A stretch of DNA of 64,000 nt. It comes from Leucobacter aridicollis. GTDB taxonomy: Bacteria > Actinomycetota > Actinomycetes > Actinomycetales > Microbacteriaceae. The stretch lies in the NCBI RefSeq assembly GCF_024399335.1, contig NZ_CP075339.1, positions 1,364,001 to 1,428,000 on the forward strand. The letters are read 5' to 3'. Position numbers and translations under genes: made by a program. This document shows positions 1 through 8,420 of this stretch, piece by piece (positions within the stretch are counted from its first letter, which is position 1; the number at the start of each line of letters is the position of its first letter). The notes beneath the pieces were generated by a model. The model saw only the letters and a list, made by a program, of their open reading frames with translations. It was not told the origin of the DNA and ran no database searches.

Positions 1-372
1 AACGAGCGGGCGTTCATGGTGATGGTGCGTAATGCCCTGTTTCGGCGAGTGCAGGCGGCGGCGTTCGAACAGTATGACGAGCTCGAGGCGCTCGACGCTT
101 CCAATGGTTTCGCCGTGCAGAAATGGCGCGACGCCCTTGACGGATACTTCACCGAGTACGACGAGATCAGGGTCGACAGTGATGCCCGCGCCGCTGGCCT
201 GCTCACGCTCGACAAGTCCCGGGCGGGTGCAGGGGCGTGGGAGTTCAGACAGGTGCTTCTCGATCCCGCGGGCGACCGAGACTGGGGTATTGAGGGCGAG
301 ATCGACCTCGCTGCTTCCGAGCTTGAGGGCGAACCTGTTGTGCACGTCACCCGCGTTGGGCCGACGGTCTGA
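1..372 (+). CDS. C-terminal end of a DUF3516 DEAD/DEAH-box helicase (partial)
   Basis: The reading frame is open from the first base, so the gene begins upstream of the window. The visible 123 residues match the end of the DUF3516 region found behind the helicase core of actinobacterial DEAD/DEAH proteins: a FRRVQ segment, a LDASNGF segment, GYFTEYDEI, then the motif LDPAGDRDWGIEGEIDLAAS near the end. No ATPase motif is in the window, so the helicase assignment rests on the tail alone. The in-frame ATG at 16 is internal, not the start. The gene converges on the CoA-transferase gene, 75 bp away. Confidence 0.8.
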   Translation, partial: NERAFMVMVRNALFRRVQAAAFEQYDELEALDASNGFAVQKWRDALDGYFTEYDEIRVDSDARAAGLLTLDKSRAGAGAWEFRQVLLDPAGDRDWGIEGEIDLAASELEGEPVVHVTRVGPTV

Positions 373-447
373 CGACGGCGGGGGAGAAGCTGGTGCCGCA
401 GCTGCTGGGCGCAAGCTCCCCGGCGGAGAGCAGGGCCATCTGACGCT

Positions 448-1602
448 CTAGTCAGCCCTCCCCTCGACTGTCTCCTCGTCGAAGATCTCCTCGGTGTCCT
501 GGCCAAGGAGCCGCGGCGGGGCAGCGACGCTGCCTGGGGTTCGCGACAGCTTGATCGGAATTCCGAGCGTCTTGCGTCCAGCAAGCTCAAGCACCATTGA
601 CCGCGCGCGAGCCTGTTCGTCGGTGAGCGCCTCGCTCACCGACTGCACGACCCCTGCCGGTATGCCACGCGCCCGGAGCTCTTCGTCCAACGCTCCGCGC
701 GTGAGCGCAGCGATCAGCGGGGAGAGCACGGCCTTCAGATCCAGCCGGTTGCGGACCCGATCGCCGTTTGTGCGGAACCTCGGGTCAGTCGCAAGTGCTG
801 GGACGCCAAGGAACTCGCAGAACCGATCGAACTGATCGTCGTTGCCGACTGCGATGAAGATCTGGCCGTCCAGCGCGTCGAAGCTGTCATACGGCTGAAT
901 AGTCGGGTGCGCCGAGCCACTACGTTTGGCCTCTGTGCCGTCTGCAAGCCACGAGGCTGAATGCGGGTGCAACAATGACAACGACGTGTCGAACAACGAC
1001 AAGTCCACAAGCTGGCCAAGCCCGCTGTGACCACGCTCGTGCAGAGCAAACATGATGCCGTTTACCGCGTAGAAGCCCGTCACCATGTCTACCACAGGCA
1101 CACCGACCTTGAGCGGTGGGCCGTCCGCCTCGCCGTTGACGCTCATCAGGCCGCCCAACGCTTGCGCAACGGCGTCGTATCCCGGCAGTCCTCCACGAGG
1201 ACCCTCGGAGCCAAAGCCCGTAATCCTGCAGTGCACAAGTCGCGGCCAGCGGGTGCGAATCGTCTCATCCGAGAGCCCCCAGGACTCCAGCGTTCCGTGT
1301 CGAAAGTTCTCAACAAGCACGTCAGCGCTATCAAGGAGTGTGTGCAGGCGGCTCCTGCCTGAATCGCTTTTGAGATCGAGGCAGACATTTCGCTTGTTGC
1401 GGTTCAGGCCCTCGTAGTAGGCGCTTGATCCCTCACCAACGAACGGCGGACCCCAGCGGCGTGTATCGTCACCGGACCGGGCTTCGACTTTGATCACGTC
1501 CGCCCCATGATCACCGAGGATCTGGGTGCACAGCGGCCCCGCGAGAACACGCGATAGATCGATCACACGAAGGCCTGCGAGCGACCCGAACTGATAGCCC
1601 AT
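448..1602 (-). CDS. CaiB/BaiF family (class III) CoA-transferase
   Basis: A 384-residue protein of usual family length. It should move CoA between two acyl groups through an aspartyl-CoA thioester intermediate in the cytoplasm. The N-terminus carries the hallmark LRVIDLSRVLAGP and GADVIKVE segments, followed by GLNRNKRNVCLDLK. The catalytic Asp is most likely D172 in the segment GVPVVDMVTG. The start is an ATG with GAGGGG a few bases upstream. It lies 10 bp behind the acyl-CoA dehydrogenase gene on the same strand, so the two probably form a bicistronic operon activating and oxidising an organic acid. The substrate cannot be read from the sequence. Confidence 0.9.
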   Translation of the reverse strand: MGYQFGSLAGLRVIDLSRVLAGPLCTQILGDHGADVIKVEARSGDDTRRWGPPFVGEGSSAYYEGLNRNKRNVCLDLKSDSGRSRLHTLLDSADVLVENFRHGTLESWGLSDETIRTRWPRLVHCRITGFGSEGPRGGLPGYDAVAQALGGLMSVNGEADGPPLKVGVPVVDMVTGFYAVNGIMFALHERGHSGLGQLVDLSLFDTSLSLLHPHSASWLADGTEAKRSGSAHPTIQPYDSFDALDGQIFIAVGNDDQFDRFCEFLGVPALATDPRFRTNGDRVRNRLDLKAVLSPLIAALTRGALDEELRARGIPAGVVQSVSEALTDEQARARSMVLELAGRKTLGIPIKLSRTPGSVAAPPRLLGQDTEEIFDEETVEGRAD

Positions 1603-1612
1603 TGGGTGCCCC

Positions 1613-2779
1613 TCAGTACGACTTTGGAAGTCCGAGAACGTGAACTGCGACGTAGTTGAGCACCATCTCTTGGCTCACGGGGGCGAGACGGAGGATGCGC
1701 GATTCGCGGAAGTAGCGTTCGACGTTGTACTCCTTTGCATACCCCATCCCACCCAGGGTCTGCATTGCCGTGTCCGCGGCGGCGAAGCCGGCCTCCGCGC
1801 ACAGCCATTTGGCCATGTTTGCCTGGCTGCCAACTGGCATTCCTGCGTCGTAGCGCCATGCGGCCTCCCGTGCCATCAGCCCGGCCGCATCCAGGTGTGT
1901 TTGGCACTTCGCGAGTGGGAAGGCAATGCCTTGATTCTTGCCAATCGGCCTGTCGAACACGACGCGTTCTTTCGCGTACTTCACGGCTATCTCCATCGCG
2001 GCGCGTCCTATACCAAGGGCCTCATGTGCCAGGAGAATGCGCTCCGGGTTGAGCCCGTCGAGCAGATATTGAAACCCGAGCCCCTCCTCTCCGATGCGAG
2101 TTGCATCCGGAACGAAATAGTCGTCCAAGACGACCTCGTAGCTTGCTACCGCGTTTCGTCCAAGCTTCGGGATCGGGGTCAAGTCAATCTTTGTGGCGTC
2201 GATGTCGATCAAGAACAGTGTCATGCCGTCGGTCGGACGCGAGACATCCGTTCGCCGCTGAGTCCTTGTGATCAGCAACAGCTTCTCGGACTCGCCGGCC
2301 TTGGTGATCCACACTTTGCGACCCGTAATGCGGTAGCCGCCGGGGACCCTGGTTGCAAACGTGGAAATCTGAGTCGTGTCAGTGCCGGCTTCGGGCTCGG
2401 TCACCCCGAAGGCAACGTGGAGATCACCGCCAGCTGCACGCGGAAGAATGGTCTCTCGCTGCTCCTGTGAGCCGTGCTTGACTATGGTGTTGAGCCCGAA
2501 GATGGTGAGGTGCATGCTTGAGGCGCCGTTCATTCCTGCACCGGACGCAGCTACCTCTTCGAGGAGGAGCGCGGCTTCGGTGATCCCCATGCCTCCGCCG
2601 CCGTACTCCTCAGGGATTGCGATACCGAGCCAGCCCCCTTCTGCAAAGGCCGAGTAGAACTCCCGCGGAAACTCCTGGGCCTCGTCCCTGTCTCGCCAAT
2701 ACTCGTGTGAGAAGCTGCGGGCTAACGTGCGGGCCCCGGACCTGATGTCTTCTTGGCTGCCGGAAAGGGAAAAGTCCAT
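1613..2779 (-). CDS. Acyl-CoA dehydrogenase, atypical catalytic-base subgroup
   Basis: An FAD-dependent alpha,beta-dehydrogenase of 388 residues when started at the ATG at 2779; a TTG two codons upstream is also possible. The FAD/substrate motif AFGVTEPEAGTD (about 125-136) and the helical C-terminal domain with FDRPIGKNQG and QTLGGMGYAKEY are clear. Where medium- and short-chain enzymes have the catalytic Glu of YEGTS, this protein has LAPVSQE, so that Glu is absent. However, a Glu sits directly before the conserved Arg in LNPERILLA (about residue 246), the helix-G position used by isovaleryl- and long-chain acyl-CoA dehydrogenases. It is cotranscribed with the CaiB-type transferase. Confidence 0.92.
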   Translation of the reverse strand: MDFSLSGSQEDIRSGARTLARSFSHEYWRDRDEAQEFPREFYSAFAEGGWLGIAIPEEYGGGGMGITEAALLLEEVAASGAGMNGASSMHLTIFGLNTIVKHGSQEQRETILPRAAGGDLHVAFGVTEPEAGTDTTQISTFATRVPGGYRITGRKVWITKAGESEKLLLITRTQRRTDVSRPTDGMTLFLIDIDATKIDLTPIPKLGRNAVASYEVVLDDYFVPDATRIGEEGLGFQYLLDGLNPERILLAHEALGIGRAAMEIAVKYAKERVVFDRPIGKNQGIAFPLAKCQTHLDAAGLMAREAAWRYDAGMPVGSQANMAKWLCAEAGFAAADTAMQTLGGMGYAKEYNVERYFRESRILRLAPVSQEMVLNYVAVHVLGLPKSY

Positions 2780-2981
2780 ATGCAATACACCGCCTCGTGT
2801 TGCGATCCGCTCATTCTCCGCATGCGAACCTAGTGCAGTTGTTATTCTGACCTACTCGTATCAAGATGTGCGGCAAATGTTACTTATGGCCAGGCGGACT
2901 GGGCTGGTTGGCCAGCCCGTGCCTGCTGCGAGATCGCCGGGTCAACTCGCGCCTGCGGCAGCCACTATCTAGACTCAAACT

Positions 2982-3671
2982 ATGACTCACCAGGCTCTCA
3001 CCCCTGAACACTTTCTCGCGAACGCTGACCACACGCTCCTCGCGCCCCCGACGACCGCAGCCGAGCTCGAGGTTTTCCTCGACGACGCAGCGGCGCTTGG
3101 CGTAAAGCGCGTCTGTGTCAGCCCCTCCTTGCTGCCAGTTGATAAGCGCGGCCTCGAGATCGTGACGGTTGTCGGGTTCCCGTCGGGAGTCCACAAGGCC
3201 GAGGTGAAAGCATTTGAGGCGGCCCAGGCAATCACTGACGGTGCAGACGAGGTCGACATGGTTGTGAACCCGGGGCTCGTGCACGCCGCCGACTGGGACG
3301 GCGTCGAAGCAGAGATTCGCGCGGTGCGCGAGGCGAGCGTCGGCAAGATCCTGAAGGTCATCATCGAGAGCGCATCGCTTACAGACGATCAGATCGTTGG
3401 CTGCTGCAAGGCATCCGAGGCTGCGGGCGCCGACTTCGTGAAGACCTCTACCGGATTCAACGCGGCTGGCGGGGCGAGCGTTCACGCTGTGAAGCTCATG
3501 GCCGACACTGTCGACGGTCGGCTCGGGGTGAAGGCTTCGGGCGGAATCCGTGACGCTGAGACCGCGCGCGAGCTGTGGGCTGCCGGGGCGACGCGTTTCG
3601 GCGTCTCGGCGACAGGCGCAGTCGTTGCTGGCTGGAACTCGTCTGAGACGGCGACCGGGGCGGGCTACTAG
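2982..3671 (+). CDS. deoC: Deoxyribose-phosphate aldolase
   Basis: A 229-residue class I aldolase that cleaves 2-deoxyribose-5-phosphate to glyceraldehyde-3-phosphate and acetaldehyde, the last step of deoxynucleoside catabolism. The Schiff-base Lys is K154 in FVKTSTG, the relay Lys is K184 in VKASGGIR, and the acidic residue is D92 in EVDMVVN. The ATG at 2982 gives the normal N-terminus. It is divergent from the acyl-CoA dehydrogenase gene, with about 200 bp between them. Thymidine phosphorylase, which supplies the pathway, is encoded about 13 kb downstream; no phosphopentomutase gene is in the window. Confidence 0.95.
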   Translation: MTHQALTPEHFLANADHTLLAPPTTAAELEVFLDDAAALGVKRVCVSPSLLPVDKRGLEIVTVVGFPSGVHKAEVKAFEAAQAITDGADEVDMVVNPGLVHAADWDGVEAEIRAVREASVGKILKVIIESASLTDDQIVGCCKASEAAGADFVKTSTGFNAAGGASVHAVKLMADTVDGRLGVKASGGIRDAETARELWAAGATRFGVSATGAVVAGWNSSETATGAGY

Positions 3672-3692
3672 CCACGCGACGGGGCGCGAGAA

Positions 3693-4196
3693 GTGACGGT
3701 AGAGATCCGTGAGCGTCGCGGGCCTGCAGTGGAGGCGCACGCCGAAATCGAGCATGCAGCCGACGATCTATTCCGCGCGCACTTCGGCCTGCTCCCGTGG
3801 AACGAGGATGCGCCCGAGCATGCGCCGCACGGCTACGTCGAGCGCGTGTTCGACGCCGTTGACGGTGCGACGCTCGTCGGCTTCGCCAAGGTAATCGTCG
3901 CGGGAGAGTACCTCCACCTCGAACAGCTGTCAGTCTCGCCCGACCACTCCAGGCGCGGCATCGGCGGCAGGCTCGTCGATACTGTGCTGTCGGCTGCGTG
4001 GGCCGAGGGCTTTCAAGCGGTTTCGCTCCGCACGTTCGCGGAGGTCCCCTGGAATGCCCCGTTCTACGAGCGGCACGGGTTCCATGTCGTCGACGCCGTC
4101 GATACCGAGTTTCATGCGGGGCTCGCCGGCACCGAAGAGAGTCTCGGGCTCATGGAGCACGGCGCACGCGTGCATATGCTCGCGCAGCGGGCGTAG
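3693..4196 (+). CDS. GNAT family N-acetyltransferase
   Basis: A 167-residue GCN5-related acetyltransferase. The acetyl-CoA pyrophosphate loop is RRGIGGRL (R87 to L94), preceded by the beta-strand LEQLSVSPDHS and followed by a typical NAPFYERHGF segment. The start is a GTG 21 bp after the deoC stop, so the gene may be cotranscribed with deoC. The acceptor cannot be predicted. The gene converges on the IclR regulator gene. Confidence 0.85.
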   Translation: MTVEIRERRGPAVEAHAEIEHAADDLFRAHFGLLPWNEDAPEHAPHGYVERVFDAVDGATLVGFAKVIVAGEYLHLEQLSVSPDHSRRGIGGRLVDTVLSAAWAEGFQAVSLRTFAEVPWNAPFYERHGFHVVDAVDTEFHAGLAGTEESLGLMEHGARVHMLAQRA

Positions 4197-4275
4197 TAGG
4201 GCTGCTCCCAGAGGTCGGCTGGCTGTGGGCCGGCGCTGAGTCGTTGGTTGGGGTGCGCCCGCACCCGCCGCGAGG

Positions 4276-5058
4276 CTAGCGTCGCGCCCCGAGCAACTCC
4301 GAGATGTCGGCAGCAGCCGCGATGGCGCTCGGGCCGAATCGTTCGATCGAGTCGTCGGGGTGCGTGACGACGAGAGATGATATCGACAGGCTGTAGGCCG
4401 GTTCGCCGCGGTGGTTGAAGATTGGGGCCGAAACGCAGACTGTGCCGACCTCGTGCTCCTCAAGGTCGAGCGCGTAGCCGCGCTCAGCAATCTGTTCGAG
4501 GTCCTGCAGAAGCGCGTCGACCTCTGTCAGCGTTGAGTCGGTCTGTGCCGGCAGCCCGGTGCGCTCGGCGTAGCTCTGCACCTCTTCTTCTGTGCGGTGC
4601 GCGAGCAGCGCCTTGCCGAGTCCTGTGCTGTGCAGCCAGGCCGACCTGCCCGCACGTGAGTGCACTCGGTATGGGCGTTGGGACTCAGCGCCGAACAGGT
4701 ATGACACCTCCTCGGATGCGGCTTCGCCGATGTGTACTGTGCACTGGGTCGATGCGACGAGGTCGGCGACAATGGGTTCGGCGAGCGCGATGATGTCGAG
4801 CTCGGCGAGGGTACGCCCTGCGAGGAACGTGAAGCGTCTTCCCGCGCGGTAACCGTGCTCTGCATCGCCTGAGATGAAGCCCGAACCGATGAGCATTGCG
4901 AGGATGCGGTGCACCGTGGACTTGGGGAGCTCGGCAGCGTCGACGATGTCGGTAAACCTGGTGTTGAGTAAGGCTGCTTCGAGTACTGCGAGCGTTTTCT
5001 GGCTCGCCGTTTGCGGCCGCAGTAGGTACCCGTCATCGTGCTGGCTAGTGCCGTGCAT
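4276..5058 (-). CDS. IclR family transcriptional regulator
   Basis: A 260-residue DNA-binding regulator with an N-terminal winged helix-turn-helix (about 15-75, including LPKSTVHRILAMLIGSGFI) and a C-terminal IclR effector domain (about 90-255; HSTGLGKALLAH and the SAPIFNHRGEPAYSLSIS strand region). The ATG at 5058 follows GGGAG by two bases; a TTG one codon upstream is less likely. It has no obvious partner gene: the neighbours are the convergent acetyltransferase and a co-oriented GntR regulator gene on its other side. The ligand is unknown, though the family usually responds to small organic acids. Confidence 0.92.
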   Translation of the reverse strand: MHGTSQHDDGYLLRPQTASQKTLAVLEAALLNTRFTDIVDAAELPKSTVHRILAMLIGSGFISGDAEHGYRAGRRFTFLAGRTLAELDIIALAEPIVADLVASTQCTVHIGEAASEEVSYLFGAESQRPYRVHSRAGRSAWLHSTGLGKALLAHRTEEEVQSYAERTGLPAQTDSTLTEVDALLQDLEQIAERGYALDLEEHEVGTVCVSAPIFNHRGEPAYSLSISSLVVTHPDDSIERFGPSAIAAAADISELLGARR

Positions 5059-5161
5059 CAACTCCCTTTCGCCAATCTTTCTAGCGTAGTACTCCCGGCT
5101 GACCGAATGGGAAGACAGGCTGAAAACGGAAATATTGACGCACCAAATGTCGGGCGATGGA

Positions 5162-5186
5162 CTCGGCCAGCCGCTGCCTGGCCGAG
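5162..5186 (-). terminator. Stem-loop behind the GntR regulator gene
   Basis: A 9-bp perfect inverted repeat, CTCGGCCAG paired with CTGGCCGAG around a 7-nt loop, lies about 90 bp beyond the GntR stop on the minus strand. No T-run follows, so it is only a candidate terminator. Confidence 0.4.
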
Positions 5187-5272
5187 GCGCCGGCCCGGGT
5201 TAGGCGGCCGAGACGCCTGCGCCGGCGAGTGATTGGTGCTGCGGTGGCGAGCGGTGACCGCTGTGAGGCTCG

Positions 5273-5641
5273 CTACACCGCGTCGAATGCGTCGCCGATG
5301 AGGGCGAGCGCTTGGGCCCGATCCACACCCAGTGCGGAGAGCTCCTGTGCGGCGCGGATGGCAATCTGGCGCGCGCTCGCCTCGATGGGGTCGTCGCCAA
5401 GGGCCACGAATGTGCCTGCCCGTCCACGGCCCTCGACGATTCCTGCCTCCTCGAGCGCCCTGTATGCGGAGGCGACTGTGTTCGCGGCGAGCCCGAGTTC
5501 GGCGGCGAGCCCGCGCACTGTCGGCAGCCGTGACCCCGGCGCGAGCTGGCCGTGTGTGACTGCGCTGACAACCGCGTCGTGCAGCTGTCTGAACGGGGGA
5601 GTCGCAGACGCCGGGTCAACCTCAAAGGCAAAGCTCGTCAT
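5273..5641 (-). CDS. GntR family regulator, short YtrA-like type
   Basis: A 122-residue protein from the ATG at 5641. It is almost only a GntR winged helix-turn-helix (FRQLHDAVVSAVTHGQLAPG, then LPTVRGLAAELGLAANTVASAYRALEEAGIVEGRGRAGTFV split by a short gap) plus a short helical C-terminus of about 40 residues. This is the YtrA-type layout, with no large ligand domain. Such regulators usually control a neighbouring ABC transporter, but here the adjacent gene is an APC permease on the same strand. An upstream start at 5698 would add 19 residues of non-conserved sequence and was rejected. Confidence 0.88.
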   Translation of the reverse strand: MTSFAFEVDPASATPPFRQLHDAVVSAVTHGQLAPGSRLPTVRGLAAELGLAANTVASAYRALEEAGIVEGRGRAGTFVALGDDPIEASARQIAIRAAQELSALGVDRAQALALIGDAFDAV

Positions 5642-5654
5642 GCTGGCAAGCATA

Positions 5655-5688
5655 GGGCCCCTGTCGCGCCGAAGTGCGACAGGGGCCC
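5655..5688 (-). terminator. Stem-loop terminator behind the APC permease gene
   Basis: A perfect 13-bp stem (GGGCCCCTGTCGC with its complement) and an 8-nt loop sit 22 bp beyond the permease stop and just before the GntR start. There is no T-run, so it may be a terminator or a 3-prime mRNA stabiliser that separates the permease message from the regulator gene. Confidence 0.55.
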
Positions 5689-5710
5689 GTGGCTGCAAGC
5701 AGCGGCGTGG

Positions 5711-7138
5711 TTAGCCGATGCCTGCCATCTCCTCGACGTGGGTCTTGCCGACGCGCTCGAGCACCGCGGGGCGCTTGGCCTTGATCCACCAGTAGCGCGA
5801 GAACGCGGCGAGCATCGTGATCACAAAGAGGTATGGAATCACGTTGAGCGGGAACGCCGGCACGGGGTAGACGTTCGCCACGAAGACGTAGGCCATTGCG
5901 AGCACCGCGACGGTCGCGGTGACCCAAATCATGCCGTTCTTCATGCCCTCGCGGGTCGTGTAGACGACGCCTGCGATCGCGACGAGCGAGTACGCGACCA
6001 TGTAGCCGTAGGTGCCGTAGGTGTCGACCCAGACGGTGATATCCATGGGGTGCGTTCCGGCGAGCAGCAGGATGATGTCGAGCACGATCGCGGCGGGGCC
6101 TGCGATGAGCAGCACGCGGTGCGGGGTGAGGTGGGTCTCGTGGGTGCGGCCGAAGCGCTCGGGCACCATGCCCTCCTTGCCCATCACGTAGATGATGCGA
6201 CCAACGACGTTGAGCGGCGCGACGACGACGGCGAAGAACGACGCGGCAACGCCGAACACAAGGATCGGGGTGAACCAGCCAGGCATGTTGACCTTCTCTG
6301 CGACCGCCTGGAGCGGGCTCGCGACCTCGCCAAGCTCATCGCCGAGCACTGCGATCTGCGTGTAGGCGGAGAACACGTAGAGCACGCCAACTGCGACCGC
6401 GCTCCACATGATTGCGCGGGGGATAGCCTTCTTGGGGTCCTTCGCCTCACGCCCGAGAGCGTCAGCGGAGGAGAATCCGACGAAGCCGAGGATACCGAGC
6501 ACCATGCCTGCAGCGACGCCCTGGAACGGTACGCCCTCGAACGAGAACTGGGTCGGGTCCCACGCGGCGTCGCCGAGCACGATGAGTGCGGTCACGAGCA
6601 GTACGAGGATGATCGCAACCGACAGCAGCTCGAGCACGAGCGAAATGCGCGCCGAGATGCGGATGCCGCGGATCGTGAAGAAGGTCGCGCCGCCGCCGAT
6701 GACGACGGCGAGGGCGATGAGCCACGGCGTCGAGCCTGCTGACTCGAAGCCGAAGATCACAAGCAGGTCGGACATGTACGAGACGGCGCCGCCGAGCGAG
6801 CCTGCCGCGATACCCCATGAGCCGATGAGGAGCGCGACGCCAGCGGCGAAGGCGCCGGCCGGGCCGAGGCCCTGCGCGACATAGGTGTAGAGCGAGCCCG
6901 CCGAAGCGTGACGCTTTGCGAACATGCTGATGATGTAGCCGACACACAGGATGACGATCGTGGCGAGCACGAAGGCGAACATGGTGCCGCTGCCAGCGCC
7001 GAGGAAGATTGACGCTGCGGTGAACGCGATGACCGCGCTCGGCGCGATGCTCGCGATGGCCTGGGCCGCGAGTTCGGGGCCAGACATGACCCCTTCGCGA
7101 AGGCCTGCGTCGGCCTTCTGGGTGGTGGACTGAGACAT
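5711..7138 (-). CDS. APC superfamily amino acid/amine permease
   Basis: A 475-residue integral membrane protein with about 12 hydrophobic segments. The N-terminal signature is visible: IASIAPSAVIAFTAA in TM1, ASAGSLYTYVAQGLGP, and GFVGFSSADALGREAKDPKKAIPRA between TM6 and TM7. It should be a proton- or cation-coupled importer of an amino acid or amine. The ATG follows AGGAG by a few bases. The alcohol dehydrogenase gene lies 29 bp upstream on the same strand and a PucR-type activator is divergent, so this looks like a small catabolic unit for an amino alcohol, amine or amino acid. The substrate is unproven. Confidence 0.9.
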   Translation of the reverse strand: MSQSTTQKADAGLREGVMSGPELAAQAIASIAPSAVIAFTAASIFLGAGSGTMFAFVLATIVILCVGYIISMFAKRHASAGSLYTYVAQGLGPAGAFAAGVALLIGSWGIAAGSLGGAVSYMSDLLVIFGFESAGSTPWLIALAVVIGGGATFFTIRGIRISARISLVLELLSVAIILVLLVTALIVLGDAAWDPTQFSFEGVPFQGVAAGMVLGILGFVGFSSADALGREAKDPKKAIPRAIMWSAVAVGVLYVFSAYTQIAVLGDELGEVASPLQAVAEKVNMPGWFTPILVFGVAASFFAVVVAPLNVVGRIIYVMGKEGMVPERFGRTHETHLTPHRVLLIAGPAAIVLDIILLLAGTHPMDITVWVDTYGTYGYMVAYSLVAIAGVVYTTREGMKNGMIWVTATVAVLAMAYVFVANVYPVPAFPLNVIPYLFVITMLAAFSRYWWIKAKRPAVLERVGKTHVEEMAGIG

Positions 7139-7167
7139 TCAACTCTCCTTTGAGAAGTCTTTTTGGG

Positions 7168-8280
7168 TTACGGGATGAGGAGCGTGCGGAGCACGCCGCC
7201 TGAAGCGAGGTCGTCGAGCGCGTCAGCAGCCTCGTCGAGCGAGCGGCGGCCCGAGATGAGCGGATCGAGCTTCAGCTGTCCGTCCATGTAGCGGTCCACA
7301 AGCGCGGGGATGTCGATTGACGGGCGCACCGAGCCGTAGTTCGATCCGAGGATGCGCTGGTCTGCTTCCGCGAGCACGAGCGGCTCGAACGAAGCCTTGG
7401 CGCCGGTGGGCGGCAGGCCAACGATCACAGCAGCACCGCCGAGGCCGAGCATCTGAATCGCCTGCTCGGTCGTGACAGTGCGGCCGATCGCGTCGAACGC
7501 GTAGTCGACGCCGTCGGGGAGGAGCTCGAAGAGCTGCTCCACTGCGTTGCCCTCTGACGCGTCGATCCGGTCGGTCGCGCCGAACTGCATGGCCATGGCT
7601 GTCTTGTCTGCGACGACGTCGATCGCGATGATGCGTTCTGCGCCGGCGAGCTTGGCGCCCTGCACGACGTTGAGCCCGACGCCGCCGCAGCCGATCACGG
7701 CTACTGTCGATCCGGGCTCTACTGCAGCGGTGTTCATGACTGCGCCGACGCCGGTTGCGACCGCGCAGCCGACCACTGCGATCACGTCGAGGGGAGCGTC
7801 GTCGCGAACCTTGATTGCGCCGGAGGCTGGCACAACGACTTCCTCAGCGAACGACGAGACGCCGAGGTAGTGGTGCAGCGGCTCTGCCTCTCCCGCTTCG
7901 CCCTCGATGCTCAGGCGCGAGGTGCCGTCGAACAGTGATCCCTTCGCGTTGATGACCTGGGCGACCTTCTGGCAGCGCGCTTCGTGTCCCTGGAGGCAGT
8001 AGCGGCACTCGCCGCACGGCGGAACCCAGCTGAGCACGACGTGGTCGCCCACAGCGAGCGAGGTGACGCCCTCGCCGAGCTCGACGACGATGCCAGAGCC
8101 TTCGTGACCCATGACCATGGGCGCGGGGGCTTCCCACTCGCCGCGCTTCACGTGCAGGTCGGAGTGGCAGACTCCCGCCGCCGCAATCTTCACGCGGACC
8201 TCGCCTGCTTTCGGCGGCGCGAGTGTGACGTCGGCGACGGCGACGCGGGTGTTTGGCTCGCGAAAGACGACTGCTTTCAT
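7168..8280 (-). CDS. Zinc-dependent alcohol dehydrogenase (MDR family)
   Basis: A 370-residue NAD(P)-dependent medium-chain dehydrogenase. Catalytic-zinc ligands appear in GVCHSDLH and MGHEGSG, the structural-zinc Cys cluster in CGECRYCLQGHEARC, and the nucleotide fold in VIGCGGVGLN followed by an acidic IIAIDV strand end, which suggests NAD preference. The ATG at 8280 has GGAGGAA upstream; the frame stays open further upstream, but that part is not conserved. It is the first gene of the operon with the APC permease and is divergent from the PucR regulator. The alcohol or polyol substrate is unknown. Confidence 0.93.
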   Translation of the reverse strand: MKAVVFREPNTRVAVADVTLAPPKAGEVRVKIAAAGVCHSDLHVKRGEWEAPAPMVMGHEGSGIVVELGEGVTSLAVGDHVVLSWVPPCGECRYCLQGHEARCQKVAQVINAKGSLFDGTSRLSIEGEAGEAEPLHHYLGVSSFAEEVVVPASGAIKVRDDAPLDVIAVVGCAVATGVGAVMNTAAVEPGSTVAVIGCGGVGLNVVQGAKLAGAERIIAIDVVADKTAMAMQFGATDRIDASEGNAVEQLFELLPDGVDYAFDAIGRTVTTEQAIQMLGLGGAAVIVGLPPTGAKASFEPLVLAEADQRILGSNYGSVRPSIDIPALVDRYMDGQLKLDPLISGRRSLDEAADALDDLASGGVLRTLLIP

Positions 8281-8420
8281 GTTGTTCCTCCTCCATTGGG
8301 GTGCGCGCTGAGACCGCGCAAAAGTTCGTCGAAGAGATCGTAAGTAGCCGATGCGCGCCATGTCACTGCGCCAAAAGTCGTTTTTGGACGGTTAGGATCG
8401 GCATTTGGTACATTCAGCGC

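Noticed and set aside
5552..6742. 396-codon open frame on the plus strand
   Set aside because: Exactly antisense to the APC permease; His/Asp/Arg-rich composition typical of a shadow frame.
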